A stretch of DNA of 64,000 nt from Rhizobium mesosinicum (GTDB lineage: Bacteria; Pseudomonadota; Alphaproteobacteria; Rhizobiales; Rhizobiaceae), in assembly GCF_019511345.1 (NCBI RefSeq), contig NZ_JAEUAK010000010.1, positions 1 to 64,000 on the forward strand, in the 5' to 3' direction. Under the pieces are notes generated by a model. That model saw nothing but the letters and a program-made list of their open reading frames with translations. It had not been told where the DNA came from and did not search any database. Made by a program: the position numbers and the translations under genes. The stretch's first letter is position 1. Every line of letters begins with the position of its first letter. Shown here one piece after another: positions 25,393-34,675 of this stretch.

Positions 25393-28014
25393 TCAGCCTT
25401 TGAGCTTGCCGTCTGCCGTCTTGCTGCGCAATTGGCGCACCGGCCGCTCGTCTTCTACCGTCTCTATTACCTTGCCCTCGTCTTCCGCCGGAGCCTGCTC
25501 CTCTGGCTCATCGGGCTTTTGGACAAGCACCTTCTCCGCATCCGCATTCGCCTGCCGATGGATGGTCAGATCGCTCTGCGGCAGCGGGATCTCGATGCCC
25601 TCTGCCTTGAAGCGCCTGAGGATCTCGATCCTCAGATCGTTACGCACCGTCAGGCCGTCGCCCATGTCGGCCAGGAAGAAGCGCAGCTCGAAATCCAGCG
25701 AGTAAGGCCCGAAGCGCAGGAATTCGACATGCGGTTCCGGATTGCGCAGGATCAGCGGCACGGCAGCCGTCAGCTCCAGCAGAATATCCATCACCCTGCG
25801 CGGATCGGCCTCATAGCTGACGGAAACAGGGATTTCTGAACGCCCGAGCTTGTTGCGATGCGTCCAGTTGCCGACGAGCCCGTTGATGAGCTCCGAATTC
25901 GGCACGATGATCGACTGTTTGCGGAAGGTCTCGATCTCGGTCGCGCGCACCGAGATGCGCTTGACGATGCCTTCGGCGGTTCCCGAAACGACATGGTCGC
26001 CCACCTTGAAAGGGCGCTCGACGAGCAGGATCAGGCCGGAGACGAAATTCGACACGATGTTCTGCAGGCCGAAACCGATACCGACCGACAGCGCCGAGGC
26101 GACGAGCGCAAGGTTGGAAAGATCGATGCCCGCCGCCGAGATGCCGAAGATGGCCGCCACGCCGACGCCGAGATAACCGATGCCCGTCTTGACGGAATTG
26201 CGCACGCCGAGATCGACATGGCTGCGCGCCATGACGTTGCTGTCCAGCCACTTCTGAACCCAGCGCGTCGCCAGATAGCCGCCGGCAAAGAGCAGGATGC
26301 CGGTGAAGATACCGAGCAGCGAAATGCTGATGCCGCCGAGCCGCACCTCGGTGAACAGCCGGTAGGCGAGCAGCTGCAGGTCCTGCACATGGAAGCCCCA
26401 GAGCAGCAGGATCAGCGGAATACCGGTCAAGAGTGCCACCGCATAGATCAGCAGGCCGACCACCAGCCCCGCCTGATCGATTGCCACAGGCCCGAGCTTG
26501 AAACGGGTTTCCAGGAAACGCCCGAGGAATGTATCGGCGAAATTGTCCTGTCGCGACACCGCCTTGCCGAGCAGCAGGCCGATATAAGTGGTCACCACGA
26601 TGGCGCTGGTGATGATGAGCTGGGTGGCGACGAAGCGCGCCAGGCCTACATAGCCCGAGAGTGCCGCAAGGATGAGGCCCGCCCCGAAGACCCGCAGCAG
26701 GATCGCCATGCCGCGCGGCCAGTGGCGGCCCGGCGCATCGGGATCGCCGTTCTTCGCCAGCATCGGCTTTCCGAATGACACGGCAATCAGGATGATACCG
26801 ATGATCAGCGCCGCAAGCAGGCTGCGCACGACGGTCAGGACCAGCGGCGATCCCATCGCCTCGCCGATGGCGCCGAAGAGATAGTCGAGCGCGTTGACGA
26901 CGGCCATGGCGATGAGGCAGTAGCCGACCGAGCGTGCGCCGAGATTGGAAAGGCGCACCAGCCGCCAGGACGGATCATTCGGGGCAAAGACCGCGTTGAC
27001 GAAGCGGCCGACGAAATAGACCAGGCCGATAGAGCCGAAGAGCGCGCCGATGACAGGCGTGATATCGCTCCGCAACACGTTGAAGCCATCGAGGAAGATC
27101 AGCGACGTCACCAGCAGCGCATCGAGCGAAGCCGTGCGGATCAGCGTCGACCAGAAGGCAAAGGAAAGGCGGCTGATATAGGACGGTTCTTCGATATTGA
27201 CGTCGCGCCGCAGATACTGGCCGAAAAGCCTGTAACCGCCGGAGAGCAGGATCAAGGCCGTTGCGAGCGACAGAAAGATCGCGGCAAAGAGCGACAGGCT
27301 CTTGAACTTCCAGACGAAGGTGATCCAGCTCGAAAACGTCTGGGAAAACTCGCTGGCTTCCCGAACGAAGGCGCTGCTCGCATCGTCGAAAACGGAGAGG
27401 GAGATTTCGGTGCGCCGGAACAGCGTCGCTGTGAAGAGCTGGCGGCGCGTCGCCGTGATCACGTTGGAAAGCTTGGTGATTGCGATCGACAGGTTCTCCG
27501 CGTCACCCGTCACGGCATTGATCTGCGAGCGCTCCGATGTCAGTGCATTGCGCTCTTCGGTAACAATCTGCGCTTCCGGCGGCTGCCCGTCCTTCGGCGG
27601 TTCGCCGAGTTCGGCAAGACGGCTCTTGATCTGGTCGAAACGTGGGCGCAGGCTGACGGAGGTGGCGATAACGCCACGGCCGAGTTCATCGGCTTGGCCG
27701 GCAAGCTCGACCAGAGCGTCATCATTATCGGCATTCTGCTTGACGCGATCCTGCAGCGAGGCAAGCTGGCTCTTGGCCTTGTCGATATCCTTCAGCGCCT
27801 GATCGAGCGCGCTGTTTGCAAGCGGCGGCTCGGCCGGCGTCGTTTGCGCCGGAACTGGCTGAGTTTGAGAAGGTTGAGCCGGCGCCACCTGCGTCTGAGC
27901 CTCGGCCGGAGGCTGCGGGGCCTGTGCGACGGCCGCCTCTCCATCGAGATGCAGGCCGGCAACAGCCAGCGACAGCAGAAGAACGGTGCGAAGCAGCCAA
28001 TGTGTCAAGCGCAA
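25393..28014 (-). CDS. Large mechanosensitive ion channel (MscS/MscK type, DUF3772)
   Basis: An 873-residue inner-membrane channel. After the signal peptide (VLLLSLAVAGLHLDGEAAVA, about residues 12-31) comes a Pro/Gln-rich linker, a periplasmic DUF3772-type coiled segment (about 65-200), a stack of 8-10 helices, and the MscS core. The core includes the pore helix region AAGIDLSNLALVASALSVGIGFGLQ and the beta domain LVERPFKVGDHVVSGTAEGIVK with IIVPNSELINGLVGNW. It likely protects against osmotic downshock. The start is TTG at 28014, with GGGG about 8 nt upstream; a second TTG two codons later is possible. A charged, Glu-rich cytoplasmic tail ends the protein. Confidence 0.92.
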   Translation of the reverse strand: MRLTHWLLRTVLLLSLAVAGLHLDGEAAVAQAPQPPAEAQTQVAPAQPSQTQPVPAQTTPAEPPLANSALDQALKDIDKAKSQLASLQDRVKQNADNDDALVELAGQADELGRGVIATSVSLRPRFDQIKSRLAELGEPPKDGQPPEAQIVTEERNALTSERSQINAVTGDAENLSIAITKLSNVITATRRQLFTATLFRRTEISLSVFDDASSAFVREASEFSQTFSSWITFVWKFKSLSLFAAIFLSLATALILLSGGYRLFGQYLRRDVNIEEPSYISRLSFAFWSTLIRTASLDALLVTSLIFLDGFNVLRSDITPVIGALFGSIGLVYFVGRFVNAVFAPNDPSWRLVRLSNLGARSVGYCLIAMAVVNALDYLFGAIGEAMGSPLVLTVVRSLLAALIIGIILIAVSFGKPMLAKNGDPDAPGRHWPRGMAILLRVFGAGLILAALSGYVGLARFVATQLIITSAIVVTTYIGLLLGKAVSRQDNFADTFLGRFLETRFKLGPVAIDQAGLVVGLLIYAVALLTGIPLILLLWGFHVQDLQLLAYRLFTEVRLGGISISLLGIFTGILLFAGGYLATRWVQKWLDSNVMARSHVDLGVRNSVKTGIGYLGVGVAAIFGISAAGIDLSNLALVASALSVGIGFGLQNIVSNFVSGLILLVERPFKVGDHVVSGTAEGIVKRISVRATEIETFRKQSIIVPNSELINGLVGNWTHRNKLGRSEIPVSVSYEADPRRVMDILLELTAAVPLILRNPEPHVEFLRFGPYSLDFELRFFLADMGDGLTVRNDLRIEILRRFKAEGIEIPLPQSDLTIHRQANADAEKVLVQKPDEPEEQAPAEDEGKVIETVEDERPVRQLRSKTADGKLKG

Positions 28015-28105
28015 GAAGCCCCCGCGTGGATTCGTCTCATCAGGTAATGGACCGCTTCTTATCGGAAAGAAAGGCGACAGAAAGGCAGAATATTCAGGTA
28101 ACCGC

Positions 28106-28663
28106 TCAGAAACCGGAGCCTGGAAGCGCCAGATAGGCCAGTTCGGCCTCGCTGGACTCCCGCCCGATAACGGCGTTGCGGTGCGGAAAACGCCCGTATG
28201 TCGCGATCACTTCCCGGTGGCGAAGCGCATAGTCACGGAATTCCTCGTCGCCGAGCGCCGTAAACAGCGCCACCGAGCGGTCCTGCTCGACGAGATCTTC
28301 CGCATGCTCGAACGGCATATAGAAAAAGGTTCGCCGGATATCCTCGACGGCATGATCGGCGCCAACGGCAAGAGCCATCTTCGCCTCGCGCAGCGCCAGC
28401 CCGTCGGTCGCAAAGGCAAGAGGCGTGGCACGATAGATGTTGCGCGGGAACTGGTCCAGCACGATAACGGCCGCAAGACGGCTCTCGGGGCTGGAGCGCC
28501 ATTCCTCGGTGACGCTGCGGGCAAGCGACAGGTGGGTTGCGCGAAACCGCGCCCGGATTTCCTCGTCCAATTCGGCGGTCGAATTGAACCATTCCTCGCG
28601 GCTGCAGCGGACGAACCAGAAATCATAGACTTCGCCGGGTGTGCAGACGATATCCGTGTTCAT
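28106..28663 (-). CDS. DUF924 family protein
   Basis: A 185-residue cytoplasmic helical protein of the DUF924 family: VYDFWF at residues 12-17, the conserved VIVLDQFPRNIYR near 66-78, then FFYMPFEHAEDLVEQDRSVALF and the HREVIATYGRFPHRN motif near the C terminus. The family has no confirmed biochemical activity. It is 17 bp from the stop of... the divergently numbered sensor gene downstream in the same strand (28681), so both may share a transcript. Confidence 0.88.
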   Translation of the reverse strand: MNTDIVCTPGEVYDFWFVRCSREEWFNSTAELDEEIRARFRATHLSLARSVTEEWRSSPESRLAAVIVLDQFPRNIYRATPLAFATDGLALREAKMALAVGADHAVEDIRRTFFYMPFEHAEDLVEQDRSVALFTALGDEEFRDYALRHREVIATYGRFPHRNAVIGRESSEAELAYLALPGSGF

Positions 28664-28680
28664 GACCCTCCCCGGCCGCT

Positions 28681-29736
28681 TCAGTTGACGGCAAAAGCGA
28701 GTATGGCCCGCGTGCCGCTGTGCTGCCCGTCGTAGACGAGTTCGGCTTTCAGGCTGCCGGCCATGGCGTTCAATATCTTCGTGCCGAGACCCGTTCCCTT
28801 CGCCGGACCCGAGGGGTCGAAACCTTGGCCGGCATCTTCCACGGTGACCCTGAGACGGTCGGCGTCCTGCTCGACGATAACATTGATTTCGCCGGGGCTG
28901 CCGTCCTGATAGGCATATTTGAAGGCGTTGGTGACGAGTTCGCTGACAATCAGGCCGAGCGTGATCACCTTGTCAGTCGCCAGATTGACCGGCTGGGAAG
29001 TCAGCACCACACGATGCGGCCGTTTCTCGTCGCGCATCGAGGCTTCGAGCTCGGTCAGAAGGCTGCTCAGATACTCATCCACCTGCACCGTGCCGACCTG
29101 TCGGTTGGTGTAGAGGCGGCGGTGGACGCTGGCGATCGCATTGATGCGCATCTGCGTTTCCTGCAGCGCATCGATCGCCACCTGATCGCTGGTCATGGAT
29201 GATTGCATGCGGATCAGCGCACCGACGAGGCCGAGGCTGTTGGCGATGCGGTGATTGACTTCGGCAAGCAGCATCTCCGCGTGATCGCGCTGCTGGCGGA
29301 TCACCTCCTGCGCCTGCGCCGTATCGCGGCGGAAGCGCGCCCGCTCCAGCCCCTGTTCGAGGGCCGCGGCCAGAAGATCGAAATAATCGGGCGAAATGCC
29401 CTTCAGAACATAATCGTCGGCGCCGGCCTTAAGGGCTGCGACCGCAATGCTCGTATCGCCGGAACCGGTGGCGTAGATAACGGGCGGATGATCGGGAATC
29501 GCCACGATGCGCGGCAGGATATCGAGCCCGGTTTCGGCCTTCAGGAAATGATCGAGAACAATGGCATCGATACCGCCCTCGGCAAGCAGCGCGAGGCCGG
29601 TCGCTCCGTCACTTGCCCATTCGAGCGTAAAACCGCGACGGCCGAGGTTCTTCTGCATCAGCAGGGCCAGCTCTTCGTCGTCATCGATATAGAGGATACG
29701 GATCGGATGACCCGTATCGCCACTGGACTCACTCAT
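28681..29736 (-). CDS. Response-regulator/histidine-kinase hybrid (REC + HisKA_2 + HATPase)
   Basis: A 351-residue cytoplasmic signalling protein starting MSESSG at 29736. The N-terminal REC domain has IDDDEE, phosphoacceptor Asp in AIVLDHFLKAE, and the Lys in DDYVLKG. It is followed by a HisKA_2-type dimerisation domain with the His in AEVNHRIANSLGLV, and an ATPase domain with SELVTNAFKYAY (N box), VEDAGQGFDPSG and KGTGLGTKI. REC at the N terminus with kinase output is a common alphaproteobacterial arrangement in general-stress or chemotaxis-like circuits. It stands before DUF924 in the same direction with 17 bp between them. Confidence 0.9.
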   Translation of the reverse strand: MSESSGDTGHPIRILYIDDDEELALLMQKNLGRRGFTLEWASDGATGLALLAEGGIDAIVLDHFLKAETGLDILPRIVAIPDHPPVIYATGSGDTSIAVAALKAGADDYVLKGISPDYFDLLAAALEQGLERARFRRDTAQAQEVIRQQRDHAEMLLAEVNHRIANSLGLVGALIRMQSSMTSDQVAIDALQETQMRINAIASVHRRLYTNRQVGTVQVDEYLSSLLTELEASMRDEKRPHRVVLTSQPVNLATDKVITLGLIVSELVTNAFKYAYQDGSPGEINVIVEQDADRLRVTVEDAGQGFDPSGPAKGTGLGTKILNAMAGSLKAELVYDGQHSGTRAILAFAVN

Positions 29737-30007
29737 TCCGCCTCCGGGCACTTTTCCGCAGCAATATCGGCTGCGGAGCCGCCGAGTCTTCTGCATAAGA
29801 CTGTCGTATTGCATCGGCAGGCGTGCGTAAACAGCACCTGACCTTTGGCATGATGTGACGCCTGATGCCAGGCAGATCGAAGGAGAAAGTCATCGAGAAT
29901 CTCGACCCCTGCCGGCTGCGGCCGGAAGCCCCTCTAAATAATGCGAAACACAGATACTGGAAATCAGCTCGGTAACGCAGGGGAAGGCAAATAGTTCCGA
30001 GGGTGAG

Positions 30008-31453
30008 TCAGCTTTTTTGAAAGCGGCGGTGGTGGGAAACGTCGGCACCCGCATCGGCTGAAAGCCGCAGGAAGCGCAGGCAGGACAAAAATCCGATCAT
30101 GCCGACCACGAAGAAAGCCGTACGGAAGTCGCCGAGGATAGGGTCCGCAGCGCCGCGAAGCCCTGCGGAAATGTTGAGTACCGCGGCCGCCACGGCAACG
30201 CCGACCAGCATGGAAATCTGTTGCAACATGCTCGATAGCGTCGAGGCGGAACTTCTCTGCGCCGGGCCGATATCGGCGAATGACAGCGTGTTGAGAGCGG
30301 TAAATTCCATAGAGCGGGAAAGCCCGGCAATCAGGAGCAGCGCCGAGATGACGACGTCGGGAGTATCGGGGGTCAGAAAGCCGCAGGCGACGATCGAGCC
30401 GGCGGCGATGACGCCGTTGAAGAAGAGCACGTTGCGAAACCCGAAAAAACGCAAGAGCGGCGTCGTCACCACCTTCATGCCGAGATTGCCGAGGAAATAG
30501 ACCAGAAGATAGGTGCCGGCAGCAATCGAGCTCAGGCCGAAGCCGAGCTGGAAGAGCAGCGGCAGCAGGAAGGGCGTCGCATTGATCGCAGCTCGGCAGG
30601 CAGTACCCGCCGAAAGCGTCGTCATCGAGAAGGTCTGCACCTTGAAAGCGGTCAGATCCAGCAGCGGATTGTCGATCCGCCGGAAATGCCGCGTCGCCAT
30701 GGCCGAAAGCACGATGCCGGCGGCAAGCAGCACGACGAGCGGCACGAAGCCGGCTTGTGCTTTGACTGACAGCTCAAGTGCCGCCAGCAGCAGGGTCAGC
30801 CCTGCAGCACTGAGGAAAAAGCCCTTGATGTCGAGCGGTCCGACCCTTTCCTCGCGTTGTTCCGGCACGAAGCGCAGCACCAGCGCGATGCCGACGAGGC
30901 CGATCGGGATATTGATGAGAAAGTTCCAGTGCCAGCTGGCATAAGTGGTGATGAAGCTGCCGAGCACAGGGCCGAGGACGGGTGCCGTCAGCGCCGGCCA
31001 CGTGATCAGCGCAATCGCCTGCACCAGCTCGGACTTGCGGGCGTTCTTGAGCACGATGATACGCCCGACCGGCGTCATCAGCGCACTGCCCGCACCCTGT
31101 ACCGCACGGGCAATGACGAATTCGGTGAGGCTTCCCGACAGGCCGCAGAAGAGCGATGCCACGGTGAAAACCGCAATGGACACAAGAAAGACACGCCGCG
31201 CGCCAAACCGGTCGCCCAGCCAGCCGGACAGCGGAATGAAGGCCGACATGGTGAGCATATAGACCGTGATGCCGATGCTCATGGCAACCGGCTGCACGCC
31301 GAAACTTGTCGCCATCTGTGGCAGCGAGGTGGTCACGATCGTGCCGTCAAGGATCTGCATGAAGAAGGAAACGGCAACGACGAGAGCTACGATCTTCGCC
31401 TGACGGGCGCTCGCCGCCTCATCTGTGTTCTCGCGCGTCTGAACTGCAGTCAT
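30008..31453 (-). CDS. DHA2 family (EmrB/QacA) MFS efflux protein
   Basis: A 481-residue inner-membrane drug:proton antiporter with about 14 helices. Motif A appears as SGWLGDRFGARRVFLVS near residue 76, the first helix carries SFFMQILDGTIVTTSLPQMA with motif D1, and motif C-like GPVLGSFITTYASWHWNFLINIP follows. The 12-residue repeat of helices ends near residue 460 with a short charged tail. Substrate unknown; no adjacent membrane-fusion gene, so it is probably a stand-alone pump rather than part of a tripartite system. Confidence 0.9.
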   Translation of the reverse strand: MTAVQTRENTDEAASARQAKIVALVVAVSFFMQILDGTIVTTSLPQMATSFGVQPVAMSIGITVYMLTMSAFIPLSGWLGDRFGARRVFLVSIAVFTVASLFCGLSGSLTEFVIARAVQGAGSALMTPVGRIIVLKNARKSELVQAIALITWPALTAPVLGPVLGSFITTYASWHWNFLINIPIGLVGIALVLRFVPEQREERVGPLDIKGFFLSAAGLTLLLAALELSVKAQAGFVPLVVLLAAGIVLSAMATRHFRRIDNPLLDLTAFKVQTFSMTTLSAGTACRAAINATPFLLPLLFQLGFGLSSIAAGTYLLVYFLGNLGMKVVTTPLLRFFGFRNVLFFNGVIAAGSIVACGFLTPDTPDVVISALLLIAGLSRSMEFTALNTLSFADIGPAQRSSASTLSSMLQQISMLVGVAVAAAVLNISAGLRGAADPILGDFRTAFFVVGMIGFLSCLRFLRLSADAGADVSHHRRFQKS

Positions 31454-31617
31454 CGATCTGTCAATGCGAATTCGAGATTGCGCGGGAAAAGGCGGGAGAA
31501 CCGACAGGTCAAGCCGCGCGGAAGGATACAGTCTGCATACGCCCCTTATGCCGCATCGGAAAGGTCAAATGCCGCAGGTCCGAGACTTTTGTCAACCTGC
31601 TCGGCAACAATCCGAAA

Positions 31618-32697
31618 TCAGCGGCCAACAGATGCTTCAATCGGCTTTGCGATCACGCTTGCCGCCGAAAGCCTGCCGAGTTCAAATCTTCGCCCGGCCG
31701 TATCGAGTTCGGAGAAATCGTCGGGCAATTCGGACGTAACCGCGCCCTGCACCACGCAGTCGATCATGAACATCGGCCTGCGCTTATGCTCCTGCACGAG
31801 GCGGCCGACATATTCGCCGAGCGTGCCGAGCGCAATCAGCTGGATGGCGCTCAATGCCGAAATGGCGGCCATAATGCTCGACCAGCCGGTGATGACATTG
31901 CCCTCGAACCACTGCACGAGCGTGTAGATCAAAAGCCCTACCGCGAAGACCGCTGAAAGGAGCCCCATCCAGGCGCTGACGCGCAGCGGAATGATCGAGA
32001 AGCTGGTGATCGCATCGATCGCAAAGCGGATCATCTTCCTCAGCGGATATTTCGTCGCCCCGGCATAGCGGGCATCACGCGTATACTGCAGCGCCATCTG
32101 CTTTCCCCCGATCCAGCTCACCATGCCGCGGATGAAACGGTGCCGCTCCGGCATGTTGAGCAGGATATGGACGATGCGCGCCCTCATCAGCCGGAAATCG
32201 CCTGTGTCCTGCGGGATCGAGATGGAGGTAACCCGCGTCAGCAGCCGATAGAAGACGGAGGCGGTGATGAGCTTGAATCTCGTCTCCCCCTTGCGCTCGC
32301 TGCGCTGCCCATAAACGACATCGGCACCCTGATCCATGATCGCCATCATCTCGGAGAGCAGTTCCGGCGGATCCTGCAAATCGGCATCGATGAGCAGGAC
32401 GCGCTCGCCGCGCGCCACCGCAAGGCCGGACGTCGCCGCTAGCTGGTGGCCGTGATTGCGCAGCAGCTTGACGCCGAGCACCTGCGGAATGTCTGCCGCA
32501 AGCGCTGATATCACGCCCCACGTATCGTCGCTGGAGCCGTCGTCGACGAGGACGATCTCGAAGGATTGGCCGGCAACGGCCTCGGCCGCCGCCCTCGCCC
32601 GGCGGCAGAATTCGGCAAGCCCTTCGGCTTCGTTGTAGCAGGGCGCGACGATGGAAAGCTTGATCCTCACATCGCCGTCGTCAACGGATTTCCCCAT
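31618..32697 (-). CDS. Family 2 glycosyltransferase with C-terminal membrane helices (GtrB/DPM1-like)
   Basis: A 359-residue polyprenyl-phosphate-type glycosyltransferase. The catalytic domain starts KLSIVAPCYNEAEGLAEF, has VLVDDGSSDDTW, the metal site LLIDADLQDPPEL (Asp-x-Asp) and QDTGDFRLM, and is followed by two hydrophobic helices (about 245-310) and a cytoplasmic tail. This layout matches GtrB/ArnC/DPM1-like enzymes, which load a sugar on undecaprenyl phosphate. The start at 32697 gives the normal N terminus; a longer frame is not conserved. No GtrA or LPS cluster is adjacent, so the sugar is unknown. Confidence 0.9.
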   Translation of the reverse strand: MGKSVDDGDVRIKLSIVAPCYNEAEGLAEFCRRARAAAEAVAGQSFEIVLVDDGSSDDTWGVISALAADIPQVLGVKLLRNHGHQLAATSGLAVARGERVLLIDADLQDPPELLSEMMAIMDQGADVVYGQRSERKGETRFKLITASVFYRLLTRVTSISIPQDTGDFRLMRARIVHILLNMPERHRFIRGMVSWIGGKQMALQYTRDARYAGATKYPLRKMIRFAIDAITSFSIIPLRVSAWMGLLSAVFAVGLLIYTLVQWFEGNVITGWSSIMAAISALSAIQLIALGTLGEYVGRLVQEHKRRPMFMIDCVVQGAVTSELPDDFSELDTAGRRFELGRLSAASVIAKPIEASVGR

Positions 32698-32887
32698 ATC
32701 CACCGAATCTCCTCGTTCCCCGCAAGGAAGCATGACCAATCGCCTGAAGGCACACAAGGCAGAGCGCCGTTGCCCTGAAGATCGGAATCTGTGCCGATGA
32801 TGATGTTTGATATCATGTGTCTGCTTTGCAGATTCTAAAGGCAAAGCCGCAAAGTGGATCGCGGGAGCACGCCCACGGGGAGACGTC

Positions 32888-33577
32888 ATGGAAAATGCAG
32901 CACCCGGTCTTGGCCGCAGGGCCGTTGAAGCCAACGCCAAGTTTCTGGTGGCCCTCGGCGTCATGGTTTTCCTGGCGGCGGGAACACTCGCCTATTGGCA
33001 GGGGTGGCTGTTCCTTGCCAATTTCGCCGCCTGGTCGGCCGGCTCATCGGCTTATTTCTATTATCGAGACCCGGCACTTCTGGAAAAGCGTATGCGCGCC
33101 GGCCCGGCCGCAGAAACGGAACCGGTTCAAAAGTGCATTCAGCTCTTCACCGGCGCTGTGATGATCGCTCTCATCGTGGTTTCAGCACTCGATTACCGCT
33201 TCGGCTGGTCGACCGTTCCGGTATGGACAATCATTTTCGGCAACCTGCTGATCTCGGCAGGATTCCTGTTCGTCGTCTTCGTCCTCAGGGAAAATACCTT
33301 CGCCTCGGCCACCATCCAGGTGTCCGAGGGCCAGCAAGTCATCTCCACAGGCCCCTACGCCCTCGTGCGGCACCCGATGTATGCCGCTGTTCTGCCGCTG
33401 GCATCGGGCATCCCGCTTGCCCTCAATTCTTGGTGGGGCCTCGTCATCGTGCCGCTGATTTTCATCGGCCTGATCCTGCGCCTGCTCGACGAGGAGCACC
33501 ATCTGCGCCAGGACTTGCCTGGCTACGAGGATTACTGCCGCAAAGTGCAATACCGGCTGTTTTCCGGCATTTGGTGA
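32888..33577 (+). CDS. Isoprenylcysteine carboxyl methyltransferase (ICMT/PEMT-like) family membrane protein
   Basis: A 229-residue integral membrane methyltransferase-like protein with about five helices. The C-terminal SAM-site motif is STGPYALVRHPMYAA around residue 155, followed by LLDEEHHLRQDLPGYEDYCRKVQYRLFSGIW (given here only by its key parts: EEHHL, GYEDYC, R-L). ATG at 32888 with GGGGAG upstream. Members modify small molecules or lipids; the substrate is unknown. Convergent with the O-methyltransferase at 33591. Confidence 0.88.
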   Translation: MENAAPGLGRRAVEANAKFLVALGVMVFLAAGTLAYWQGWLFLANFAAWSAGSSAYFYYRDPALLEKRMRAGPAAETEPVQKCIQLFTGAVMIALIVVSALDYRFGWSTVPVWTIIFGNLLISAGFLFVVFVLRENTFASATIQVSEGQQVISTGPYALVRHPMYAAVLPLASGIPLALNSWWGLVIVPLIFIGLILRLLDEEHHLRQDLPGYEDYCRKVQYRLFSGIW

Positions 33578-33590
33578 ACCTGCTTGAGAT

Positions 33591-34253
33591 TCAAACCGGC
33601 TCGTACCGGCTCACCTCCAGCCCCGATCCGATCGGCAGCAGCACGCTCGTGATCCCCGGCTTGGCGCGGATGGCCCGGGCATAGATCTTCACGTCTTCAG
33701 TCACAGGATAAATCATGTTGTCGGCAACGATGATCGCGCCCGCGTTGAGCTTCGGATAGAAAGCCTCCAGGCACGGCAGGTAGAGATCCTTCCAGAGATC
33801 GACGAGCACGAAATCCACCTTGCCCCGCAATTCGCGGATCATCGCGACCGCATCGCCCACCCGGAAGTCGATATGTTCGGCAAGACCGGCCTTCTCCGCC
33901 ATCGTCTGTGCATGCGCGGATTTATAGCCGTGCACCTCCATGGTGATCAGCCGCCCGCCGGTCGCCCGCGCCGCTTCAGCGAGCCAGATTCCGGAATAGC
34001 CGAAGGAGGTGCCGAGCTCGAGAATGGTCGGCGCCGTCAGGCTCCGGACGAGAATATTGAGAAACCGTCCGGTTTCCGGACCGACCGCCCGCATCCGCTG
34101 ATCCTGCCCGCCATCGCGTCCGCCCGGCGCTTCCTGACGCGCTACACCGCGCTCCTCGTCGATCCGCTGGTGATAGGCACCGAGAACGTTGATCACCTTC
34201 TCATCCAGCCGATGTTCGCCGAGATTGTTCTGTTTGTCATCGGTCATTGCCAT
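33591..34253 (-). CDS. Class I SAM-dependent O-methyltransferase
   Basis: A 220-residue cytosolic methyltransferase of the COMT-like (Methyltransf_3) type. The SAM-binding motif ILELGTSFGYSGIWLAEA lies near residue 75, with acidic residue in LITMEVHGYKSAHA, VDFVLVDLWKDLYLP in the position of the metal-binding DxDK/N region, and IIVADNMIYP. The start at 34253 is used (MAMTDDKQNN); a frame extending upstream is not part of the domain. Substrate unknown. Confidence 0.88.
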   Translation of the reverse strand: MAMTDDKQNNLGEHRLDEKVINVLGAYHQRIDEERGVARQEAPGGRDGGQDQRMRAVGPETGRFLNILVRSLTAPTILELGTSFGYSGIWLAEAARATGGRLITMEVHGYKSAHAQTMAEKAGLAEHIDFRVGDAVAMIRELRGKVDFVLVDLWKDLYLPCLEAFYPKLNAGAIIVADNMIYPVTEDVKIYARAIRAKPGITSVLLPIGSGLEVSRYEPV

Positions 34254-34416
34254 TCCTCCAGGGATAGGCTTGCGACGGTGGATGCCGCTGCAAGGACTTC
34301 GCTCCAGCGAGTTAAATACCGGGGGCGCCTGCGGGCAAGGACAGATTGTTTGGAAAGTGGGAGCCGCTGATTCCGGCAAACGGAGGCAGCGGATTCAGAG
34401 AAACAGAAAGAGCCGG

Positions 34417-34448
34417 CAAGCCTTTGATATCAAAGATCTTGTTTTTTT
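34417..34448 (+). terminator. Hairpin with T-run between the O-methyltransferase and tRNA-Lys
   Basis: CAAG...CTTG flanks the inner dyad CTTTGATATCAAAG, and TTTTTTT follows on the plus strand. It would stop plus-strand transcripts, yet the nearest plus-strand gene ends 840 bp to the left, so its client is unclear. The stem may also serve the minus-strand tRNA. Confidence 0.5.
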
Positions 34449-34473
34449 ATTCTGTTCTCTTTGAAGGATAATT

Positions 34474-34549
<76 letters not shown>

Positions 34550-34675
34550 GTACCGTGCTTGGCTGCGCGGTGTGACGGGCATATAAATAGGATCGTCCGG
34601 CTTGTCTAGCGCCCTGCCGAAAATTCTTTGGTTAATTGCGAAGTTTTTTTGTCGGGTGCCGGAAATCCAATGAAA

